Notes under the pieces: model-generated | Told to the model about the DNA's origin: nothing | Seen by the model: only the letters and a program-made list of their open reading frames with translations | Database searches by the model: none | Source: Tillandsia leiboldiana | Lineage: Eukaryota; Streptophyta; Magnoliopsida; Poales; Bromeliaceae | Direction of reading: 5' to 3' | NCBI GenBank assembly: GCA_029204045.2 | Contig: CM055063.1 | Location: 41,697,562 to 41,761,561 of the forward strand | Length of the DNA: 64,000 nt | Program-made: the position numbers and the translations under genes | Part shown: positions 55,944-64,000 of the stretch, one piece after another | How the letters are laid out: each line of letters begins with the position of its first letter | Position numbering within the stretch: position 1 is the first letter of the stretch

Positions 55944-57904
55944 TGTGGTGAACCGAATCTCTGCAGGGCTTCTGTTGTGTGACCAGCAGCTTCTGGAGGC
56001 CTATGTGGCGCGTCGGCGGTGTTTGTGCACAATTTGGACACAAGTGATGGACTTCAGGCTTAAAATGGATCACGTGAGTGATCGGAGGACCCCGTCGGAT
56101 GTTTAGAAGTAGTTTCGTGAGAAACGGATATTAAAATTAGACTCAGCGCGAAATTTGGGTCAAGAAGACTTCTCTGGATGCCTTCGGCAAATTTTAGAAG
56201 TGGAATTGGGCAAAACGGACTTCGGATTTGGATTCAGCGCGCGAAAACGATGAAAATGAATTATTCACTTGTATTTTTCAGAGCTCGAATGCCGCGCACG
56301 GATTTCGAGGCACTTTGTACTGTTTCGGCGGCCGGCGGGCAGCGGCGGAGCGCGGCGGCGCGGGCACGGGCAGGCGCGCGGTGCACGGGAGCGGCGTGCC
56401 ACGTGTCGGGTTCTTATTGGGTTGCCTTGGGACACGTGGCCGCGTAGGATTGATCGGCGCAGCAGACGCGGTCCACGGGAAAGCACGGGTGTATAGTGGA
56501 CCAGAGGGTGACACGTGGCAGCGTGTGGTTGGTGCGGTGTTGTGCGCTCGGTCCACGGTGCAGGTGGGGCGGCCTCGGGACGCGTGCCTGGCAGGGGGCG
56601 CAGGCGGAAGCGCAGGGCGCGTTGACCGCGTTTCCCGCGCGATGTGCACGCCACGCGTCGGCGTCCGCGACGGCCACGTGTCGATCGGTGGGTGGTGGTC
56701 TTGGCTGTCCGCTGTTATGGCGCTGACGTGGCACACCGGTGGAGATCCGGGCGCTGGTTGGTCGGGTCTACGCACCTGGTTTTCGGCGCCCGAAAGATTC
56801 GGGCACCCGAAACTAGGGACACCCCGGGTATTATTTCAAATGTTTTTCCAGCCTATTAATAGGCCCTGTTCCAGCCCTGAAGAACTTTTTTCTCTGCGCA
56901 GATTTTCATTGTGTAACCTTCAGGAGATTTCTTCCTCTTCCAGAGCTTCTTCCACCTATGGATTCTCGAATTTTATCGTTGCACGCTTTTCGAGATTCCA
57001 TTTTCTTCGGCGCGGCGCGACGTTCCTTCACCGGTGTCCCCTTTCGTCGCATTTCGGTGCGAGAGATCCCCCGTCCTACCCCGAACACCTTTTTAGGTGA
57101 TTCTTGCGCCGTTGGAACGGCGACAGACAGGGCTTCGATCTTGGTATTTCTAGCTTCCCCTCATTTCGCTCTTTTCGAGGTGTTTTTCCGAGTTTACTGT
57201 GACCCTTTTTGCTGTGATTGAGTTTTGGGCAGCAGCTCGGTCTTTCGGCGATATCTCCGCACCCAGGCATCGGATCGGTACGTTCCTGTACACTTTTTGC
57301 ATCTATACGTCGCAAGGATTACCGTCGTATTTTTCGAGGAATTTTCTGAGACTTGCTCGAAGGTATACTTCTTCCCCCTTTACTATGCAGAGAATTACAG
57401 TTGTGTATGTGTGGAGTTTCGCGCTCACCGTGTTATGGAATTTGTAACTTGGTCTCCGGGACTCGGATTTTGACGTGCAGGTACTCGTTTCAAAGGGCTC
57501 GACGCGATGATCGCGTCAGTATTTTTGTTGGATTTTTCTGAGTTCTTGCTGCAGGTGAAAAATCCGCATCTTTGGGACTGTTTTTAGTAGATGGTGTATG
57601 CTTGGATATTTTTAGCATAAAGTGTAACTTTGGTCCTTTTGTTGTACCCAGGAAGGTTCGCGAGTGTTTTTGGAACACTGCTAGGAGTCGAGGTTTCCGC
57701 CACATGTACCGTGGATACGGGTTCAGCAGATATTGTTAGCAAGTGACCACGCTCTTCACCGACCCCAGGTTTGCCTTGAATTGAGCACTTCAGGTGGGTA
57801 AGCTTAATATCGGTAACTATATACAGGAATGATATGGATTTTATGGATGATTATGTTATGGTTAATGTCAGGGCGATTGTGTGATTGTCTCCCCTCTATG
57901 ACTG
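55944..57904 (+). repeat. X-plus 3' LTR, 5' ~1.96 kb
   Basis: Starts tgtggtgaacc after the purine tract and follows the reverse complement of 48867-46900 throughout. Donor-like AGGTGGGT at 57792-57799. Cut at 57904 by Gy-H. Confidence 0.87.
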
Positions 57905-60379
57905 TGTAGTAACCACTTGTTTAAAGGTATTTCAGAATTTTAATTTTTCCGCATCTCTTTTAGGGGTCTGGAGGATGGCTAAATAATTCACCTTTTCTGG
58001 GCAGACCATCGGGGCTCGCGGGTATTTTTGGGCGATAGAGCTCGCGAAACGGAGAGCGGAGGCGCGATCGGATTTGAATTCCGACCCCGGGATCTCCCAT
58101 AATAATTTTCTGAAGGTTCCTAGCAGCTTCAGGTGCACCAGAAAGGTGGTCAGATGTTTAGCACGCTTTTCGAAGTAAGTGCGAACCCTGACCCGATCAG
58201 TTTATTATTGTTGAGTTGTGGGGGCTAGGGTTCTCTTACCACTTTTCACCGCAGTTGGGTCGTGCGTAGGGTTTCCCTGAGGAGCGCGAGAGGAACCCCC
58301 AACCCTCCTTCTACCTTCTTTCCACCATCCGACACCGGGCGTGAAGGAACGAGGCGACGAGAACGGGACGATCCCTCATTCCTCCTCCCTTATCGGCGAA
58401 ACCAAGCTGAAAGGTAGGTCCTTGTAATTTAAATTAATTTAGTTAATTATTTTGGTTCACCATCTGTTGGTCGGGGAAGAAAGCCGAGGGAAGGTGCTCA
58501 CGGTCGGCTGCACCCACCACAGCCGCGGGGCGCCGGATGTGCGCGGCGGGGGTGGAAACACTGCAAGCGGGGCTGCCCGCGCTTGCGGGCAGAGCGCCCG
58601 CGCGGGACGGGCGTCGTGCGGGGCCGCCCGCTGGTAGGGCGCCCGCGCGGAGCGTGGCACCGCGCGGGGCCGCCCGTGCTTGCGGACAGAGCGCCCACGC
58701 AGGCCGGGTGCCACGCGGGGCCGCCACTAGCGGGGCGCCCGCGCGGAGCCTGGCACCGCGCGGGGCCACACGCGCTTGCGGACAGAGCGCCCGCGCGGGG
58801 CCGCCACTGGCGGGGTGCCCGCGCGGAGCCTGGCACCGCGAGGGGCCGCCCGCGCTTGCGGACAGAGCGCCCGCGCGGGCCGGGCACCGCGCGGGGCCGC
58901 CGCTAGCGGGGCGGCCGCGCGGAGCCTGACACCGCGCGGGGCTGCCACGCCCACGCGGGTCTGGCGCCGTACGAGGCCACGCGTACTTGCGGACAGCACG
59001 TCGGCGCGGGGTCACCTCCGCCTTTCCTTCCGACCCGGGACGCCGCCGCCGCCGCCGTCGCATCCGAGGGCCACGTCCCGCAAGTGTACTTGACGGTTTC
59101 CTTCTCTTCCTTTGTGTTTTATGGGGTACTGACTTATTCCCGGGGGACTATGTAGGTTCGGGGAGCGCGCTGAGACGCGGAGCAACCGAGCATTGAACTT
59201 TGCGCAACGAGAAAAGGTGGGTTTTTATTTCGAGACTTAGCGTAGAACTTCCGACACTTGTAACTACTTCCAATTATGTGTTTAACTGTGCTAATGTTGA
59301 TAGTCTCTATGGTTCTCGCTATTTGGTTATACTTTGTATTCTTGGTTACTATGCTCAAGGCTGCAGCACACGCACCCGCAGTTTGGCCACCGCAAAGGGT
59401 GCGCTTTTTCGGAAAAGTGGTCTATGACCCGTGTAAACCCACGAGGTGTCGTAGTGGGGGTCCCCGTAGGTGTGGGTTTTTGAGGCACCAAGGTGTGAGC
59501 GGTGCGACCCGTCGGGGTAGGTGCTCGACGTGGTCAGGTTTTGCAGGTGTTCGTATTTTATTTCCCTCTTGGGAGGGTGGTGGCTCGGGATAGTCTTACG
59601 GTTGTATTTACTACTTTTTCCTGCTTTCCTTATTATTATCGTGTCGCCGACTCCCCACTCCGTGACAAGTTCTTTCAGGGGTGAGAGCTAGGCGACGGTG
59701 AGGCCGAGACTGTATTTTCTTCTCTACTTCGCATTTCATTTGCTATTGTAGTCTACTGTGTGGTTCTCGATACCCTCGTGGGGTCGGTGTGGATGTCGGT
59801 ACTTTACTCTCTAGCTATGAGGATGTTGAGTTTTATTCCCTTTCTCTGTTTGACCGTTTTCAAAGAAAAAAAAAAAAAGAGAAAAAGAATTGCGAAAATC
59901 ATTTTTTAAACATCTGGGTGTCGTGTGGGCACCGTTTTCAAAACCTTGTGGATTTATGGATTTCGAAAACGGATTTCAAAACCTGAGTGTCGTGTGGGCA
60001 CTGTTTTAAAAACTCTGTGGATTTATGGTTTTCGAAACTGTTTTAGAAATTTGGGTGCCGGGTGGGCACCGCTTGCAAAACTGTGGTTTTTTCTTTTCAA
60101 GTTGATCGGCCCCGAGAATTGTTCAGTTGTGTATGTGTATGTTTTTGGAAACTGTTGTGATTGAATAAACTTCTATGATTGGATGTTGTATTAGCCGCAA
60201 CGCCGTGCATATACAGAGGAGACTCTGTCCGTTTGCAGGGTGAATCTGTGTATGCGGCTGGTCTGGGCACGCGCCGGGGAAGAAGGAATTTCAAAAAAAA
60301 TTATATGCAAAAGAAAAAAAAACAAATCCCTATGTTTCCGTTGACTGTTTCCGCTGAACGAAACCCCCGGGGCGTGACA
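57905..60379 (+). repeat. Gy-H 5' LTR (2475 bp)
   Basis: tgtagtaacc ... ggggcgtgaca. GC-rich array at 58560-58965 (units gcgcccgcgcggagcctggc and gcttgcggacagagcgccc, period about 60), donor-like AGGTGGGT at 59215-59222, gtgtcgtgtgggcaccg repeats (59917-60085), stem-loop at 60207-60255. Confidence 0.94.
60207..60255 (+). other. Conserved LTR stem-loop, Gy-H copy
   Basis: gcatatacaga/tctgtgtatgc outside (one G-U pair); ctctgt/gcaggg inside, kept paired by G-U changes. Confidence 0.8.
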
Positions 60380-60387
60380 GATTAAGA

Positions 60388-60399
60388 TGGCATCAGAGA
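60388..60399 (+). other. Gy-H primer-binding site
   Basis: tggcatcagaga; one mismatch (c for t) to the family sequence. 60400-60603 is leader, with a G tract (60508-60518) and a GT run ending tacag just before the ATG. Confidence 0.78.
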
Positions 60400-60603
60400 C
60401 AATTCTTTAATCACAACAGTCAGTGTCCGACATCCACGGAGATACCACACTTAGCTACAAATGAATGAAATGTGTAGGGCGTAGGAGTGTAGAACGCGAG
60501 TGATCGGGGGGGGGGAATGTATAGGTCATTTTCTCTCGATAGGTGGTTGATTGCTTCTAGTGGAGTCTAGAGCTAACTTTTGTTGTGTGTGTGTGTACAG
60601 ACA

Positions 60604-63600
60604 ATGGTCCGAACTAGATCATCGGCCGAGGACACGGGGGCAGATGCGACGGCGTCGACGGCTGCGGAGAACCAGCTCCTGCGGCAACAATTGCGGGAGA
60701 TGGCAGGGCAGCTGGCGACCCTCACGGACCACGTGCGTTTGTTGACGCAACAACAACTGGCCGCGACAGTGACGGTCGCCCAGGCCCCTCCGCAGGGGCC
60801 AACCGCACCAGCAACGGGACCGCAGGTGACGAGGGCCTGGACGGGCGCGGCCCCTCCACCGGCTGCGGCAGCCAGGATGCCGTCAGCCCAGACCACGACG
60901 CCAGCAGCAGCACCTACGACAGCGACTACGGGACCGTCGCCGGGGACAACTGGCGAGGGTTCCCTTGGGGAGACCGTGGTGACACCTTCCCCCACCGTGG
61001 CCGCCGTCGCCACGGGGGAGGGGTCAGTTCCGCTGACTGAGCAGGACCGAGTGCGGGCCAACCTGACTGGCTTCAAGAAGTATGACCCACCGGTGTTTGA
61101 AGGGGAGACGACCGATCCCTGGGTCGTCGAGAAGTGGGTGGATACGATGGAAAAATTATTTGAAGACTTGCTCATGGAGGATTGCGAGCGGGTTCCCCTA
61201 GCGGTCCACTTCCTAGAGGGGAACGCCCGCTTATGGTGGAAGACGGTACGCCCTGATCCCACAAAGGGCACCGTGCTCCTATCGTGGACCACGTTCAAGC
61301 AGGAGCTGTTCGGAGCTTTCTTCACCAACAGCGTCAAATGGCAACTGGAGGACGACTTGAATCACATCCAGCAGGGGAGCAGGACGGTTATGGAATATCA
61401 ACGCGAGTTCGTGCGATTGGCCAATTGCGTCCCATTCGTCATAAGGGACGAGTCCCACAACGCGCAACTTTTCGTGGATGGCTTGCGAAGTGATATATTC
61501 CAGGTGGTGCAAGAAGCAGACTTACACACTTTTCAGAAGGTGGTCGACAGGGCCACTGTGGTGGAGCGCGGGTTCGCTGTTACGCGCGCCAGAAAGGAGG
61601 GCCTGGCTCAGCACGAGAACAATAAGCGACCGCAACAGTACTCTGGGGGAGGCTCTTCTAGCAGGAGCCGACCCCCCAAACGGTGGAGACCACATTCGGG
61701 ATCTCGGAGCGCACCTGCAGGAGGACCGAGGCCGGGGGACAGGCCTTGTGTGGTATGCGGGGGGGCGCACCGAGTGTTAGATTGCCCCCGAAGAAATGAT
61801 CATTGCTTCCGCTGCAGCAAGCAGGGGCACTTTCACCGCAACTGCCCCTTAACCTTGCGAACAGTATCCTCTGCAGCTTCTGCGCCTTCGCCACAGCATT
61901 CAGGACGGGGGAAAGATCCTATGGGGTCGACCTCTAGACCCCCTGCACCACGGCGAGAGGGGGATAGACAGACTCAACCAGGCGGGCGAGTTTACTCGAT
62001 GACCCGCCAAGAGTCAGACCCGGCGGAGGATGTGGTAGCAGGTATTACTTCTGTTTCAAATTTCCGTGCTAGAACTCTTTTTGATACCGGAGCAACACAC
62101 TCTTTCATTTCTCGTGACTTCGTGTTTGTGCATGGTTTTGGGGAGAGACCTCTCCAAAGTCGAATGACGGTCCAAACCGCGGGTGGGACTTTGGAGGCTG
62201 ATAGCTTTGTGGCCGCCTGCCCGATAAAACTAAGGCGACTGTCTTGCCCTTGGGACCTTGTGGTAATTCCCCTAAAGGAGTACGTCGCGGTGCTAGGCAT
62301 GGATTGGCTCACAAGGTACCAAGCAGTAATCGACTGCGAGAAGCGGCAAGTGCGACTACAAGAACCAGGCTTCCCCGAACACGTGTACTTGGCGTGCAAG
62401 AGCACCTCCTTCCCAACTGTCATCTCAGCAGCACGGGCCAGAAGATTGGTGGAAGGTGGGTGTGTGGCATACTTGGCATCTATGGATCTAGCCACCCGAC
62501 CCTCTGCGACACCTTCAGACATCCTAGTAGTGAGGGATTTTCCCGATGTCTTCCCGACGGAACTACCCGGGATGCCCCCTGAACGTGAAGTTGTGTTCCT
62601 ACCGGACACACAGCCTATCACGAAGGCACCCTACCGAATGGCCTTCGCTGAGTTAAAAGAGCTTAAGGTGCAACATGAAGACCTCTTGGACAAAGGTTTC
62701 ATCAGGCCGAGCGTGTCGCCCTGGGGCGCACCGGTACTCTTCGTGCGGAAGAAGGATGGAAGCCTGCGTCTCTGCATCGACTACAGAGGGATAAACAAGG
62801 TTACGGTGAAGAACAAGTACCCCCTGCCCAGAATCGACGACCTCTTCGACCAGCTACGGGGAGCGACGGTCTTCTCAAAAATTGACCTGCAATCGGGTTA
62901 CCACCAGCTCCGAGTTCGGAACGAGGATATTCCAAAAACCGCCTTCCGGACCCGTTATGGCCACTACGAGTTCACTGTTATGCCGTTCGGGCTGACGAAC
63001 GCCCCTGCGGTATTTATGGATATGATGAACAGAATCTTCAGGCCCTTCCTAGACCGGTTCGTGGTGGTCTTCATCGACGACATCCTGATCTATTCATCCA
63101 CCGACGAGGAACACGGGGACCATTTGCGAACAATTCTCCAGACTCTCAGGGATCAGAAGCTGTTTGCTAAACTCATGAAATGTGAATTCTGGCTTCGCGA
63201 GGTGGGATTTTTGGGGCACGTGATTTTGGCGGAGGGAATTGCCGTGGACCCCAAGAAGGTGGAGTCAGTGATCGATTGGCAGCCACCGACTATAGTGACA
63301 GAGATCCGTAGTTGCTTAGGCCTGGCGGGTTATTATAGACGCTTCGTCGATGGTTTCTCGAAGATTGCTATCCCTTTGAACCGGTTGACCAGAAAAGGGG
63401 AAAAATTTGTATGGACGGCTAAATGCCAGGAGAGCTTCGAAGGACTCAAGAAAAGGCTAACCAGGGCACCAGTACTTGTGCTACCGACACCCAGAGAGGA
63501 CTATGAAGTATACTGCGATGCATCAAGGATCGGCCTTGGGGGTGTACTGATGCAACAAGGGAAAGTAATAGCCTATTCTTCCAGGCAGCTGAAGGAATAC

Positions 63601-64000
63601 GAAAAGAACTACCCGACACACGATTTAGAGCTGACCGCAGTGGTTTTTGTTTTAAAGCTTTGGAGACACTACCTCTTTGGTGTCCACTGTAACGTATTCT
63701 CGGACCACCAAAGTCTTAAGTACCTGTTCACCCAAACGGAATTAAATTTGCGGCAGAGGCGGTGGTTAGAGTTGCTGAAGGATTACGATCTATCAATTCA
63801 ATACCACCCCGGGAAGGCAAACGTGGTGGCAGACGCTTTGAGCAAGAAGGGGCAGATGGAAGGGACGTCTGTAGGCGCGATAACTGAACAGAGCAGCTTG
63901 ATCGTGGAGTTCTCACGATTGAAGTTGGAGGTGGTACCAGCAGGCACGGTCGTGCAACTTTTAACCTTGATTGTCAAGCCTACGCTGTTTGAGAAGATCT
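60604..64000 (+). CDS. Gy-H Gag-Pol polyprotein, uninterrupted, runs off the window
   Basis: From ATG 60604 the frame is open for 1132 codons to the edge with no stop or frameshift. Gag: N-terminal glutamine-rich helix (~20-55), Pro/Thr/Ala linker, capsid from ~150 (WVVEKWVDTMEKLFED at 173; WWKTVRP). There are two zinc knuckles, a CX2CX3HX4C (C382-C394) and a canonical CX2CX4HX4C (C401, C404, H409, C414). Protease DTGA at 494; GMDW; RT LRLCIDYRGINK and FIDD at 823-826; RNase H with D972, then DLEL, SDHQSL and ADALSK. A 4-5 codon in-frame gap lies before RT (VVFLPDTQP). Gag and Pol share one frame, as in many plant chromoviruses. Integrase lies outside. Confidence 0.95.
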   Translation, partial: MVRTRSSAEDTGADATASTAAENQLLRQQLREMAGQLATLTDHVRLLTQQQLAATVTVAQAPPQGPTAPATGPQVTRAWTGAAPPPAAAARMPSAQTTTPAAAPTTATTGPSPGTTGEGSLGETVVTPSPTVAAVATGEGSVPLTEQDRVRANLTGFKKYDPPVFEGETTDPWVVEKWVDTMEKLFEDLLMEDCERVPLAVHFLEGNARLWWKTVRPDPTKGTVLLSWTTFKQELFGAFFTNSVKWQLEDDLNHIQQGSRTVMEYQREFVRLANCVPFVIRDESHNAQLFVDGLRSDIFQVVQEADLHTFQKVVDRATVVERGFAVTRARKEGLAQHENNKRPQQYSGGGSSSRSRPPKRWRPHSGSRSAPAGGPRPGDRPCVVCGGAHRVLDCPRRNDHCFRCSKQGHFHRNCPLTLRTVSSAASAPSPQHSGRGKDPMGSTSRPPAPRREGDRQTQPGGRVYSMTRQESDPAEDVVAGITSVSNFRARTLFDTGATHSFISRDFVFVHGFGERPLQSRMTVQTAGGTLEADSFVAACPIKLRRLSCPWDLVVIPLKEYVAVLGMDWLTRYQAVIDCEKRQVRLQEPGFPEHVYLACKSTSFPTVISAARARRLVEGGCVAYLASMDLATRPSATPSDILVVRDFPDVFPTELPGMPPEREVVFLPDTQPITKAPYRMAFAELKELKVQHEDLLDKGFIRPSVSPWGAPVLFVRKKDGSLRLCIDYRGINKVTVKNKYPLPRIDDLFDQLRGATVFSKIDLQSGYHQLRVRNEDIPKTAFRTRYGHYEFTVMPFGLTNAPAVFMDMMNRIFRPFLDRFVVVFIDDILIYSSTDEEHGDHLRTILQTLRDQKLFAKLMKCEFWLREVGFLGHVILAEGIAVDPKKVESVIDWQPPTIVTEIRSCLGLAGYYRRFVDGFSKIAIPLNRLTRKGEKFVWTAKCQESFEGLKKRLTRAPVLVLPTPREDYEVYCDASRIGLGGVLMQQGKVIAYSSRQLKEYEKNYPTHDLELTAVVFVLKLWRHYLFGVHCNVFSDHQSLKYLFTQTELNLRQRRWLELLKDYDLSIQYHPGKANVVADALSKKGQMEGTSVGAITEQSSLIVEFSRLKLEVVPAGTVVQLLTLIVKPTLFEKI

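Larger units (their letters stand above)
48868..57904 (+). mobile_element. X-plus: decayed gypsy element hosting X-minus, Gy-G and Gy-H
   Basis: Truncated 5' LTR (48868-49861), internal region in two parts (49862-52694, 55448-55943), 3' LTR start (55944-57904). Head-to-head with X-minus; gctag (48868-48872) would be the X-minus target duplication. Confidence 0.82.
57905..64000 (+). mobile_element. Gy-H: Ty3/gypsy chromovirus, 3' part beyond the window
   Basis: Complete 5' LTR, primer-binding site, and a gag-pol frame open to the window edge. It is inserted in the X-plus 3' LTR; gactg (57900-57904) would be the left target duplication. Confidence 0.93.

Noticed and set aside
61992..62621. Minus-strand 209-codon frame, and the 254-codon one at 60573-61337
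   Set aside because: Antisense shadows of the intact Gy-H gag-pol frame.

Overview
This window looks like intergenic DNA from a large vascular plant genome, most likely a flowering plant. It is a pile of nested LTR retrotransposons. I see no convincing host gene, tRNA, rRNA locus or CRISPR array. The plant assignment rests on three element types: chromodomain Ty3/gypsy elements, a long SIRE/Maximus-like Ty1/copia element, and miniature LTR elements (a TRIM family and a 5S-bearing Cassandra-like solo LTR). Nearly all primer-binding sites match the initiator-Met tRNA type (tggtatcagag).

Element names used here: Gy = Ty3/gypsy-like, Co = Ty1/copia-like, X = a decayed gypsy family with about 4 kb LTRs. 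Left part: Gy-A (1-7518, +) sits in the LTR of Gy-B (7519-9693, -). Gy-B sits in Co-C (9694-11322, +), and Co-C sits in the 5' LTR of Gy-D (from 11323, +). Gy-D's gag is split by the complete element Gy-E (13799-23551, -, target duplication ACGAC). Its pol is cut at 25983 by Gy-F (-).

Middle: Gy-F breaks inside integrase at about 29160 and is joined to the decayed element X-minus (29160-48867, -). X-minus carries a 177-bp Cassandra-like solo LTR with target duplication ATAAG. Its long LTR is split by Co-I (32948-45432, -, target duplication GCCAG). Co-I has a 1588-bp palindromic TRIM composite in its 3' LTR (target duplication CCGCC) and an accessory ORF between pol and that LTR.

Right part: X-minus inserted into the 5' LTR of a second copy, X-plus (48868-57904, +). 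X-plus holds the solo LTR Gy-G (52695-55447, target duplication ATGGT). Its 3' LTR is cut by Gy-H (57905 to beyond the window). Gy-H has one uninterrupted gag-pol frame that runs off the right edge and is the best autonomous candidate.

Several features recur across otherwise different gypsy LTRs. Each has a very GC-rich tandem array in the middle, an AGGTGGGT splice-donor-like motif after it, and a base-paired stem-loop (about 49 nt) near the 3' end with compensatory changes between copies. The LTRs end in a near-identical CCCCGGGGCGTGACA. The strongest oddities are the two-U5-ended TRIM palindrome, the stem-loop, the Co-I accessory gene with a plausible own leader and intron, and an inverted gag segment in the young element Gy-E.
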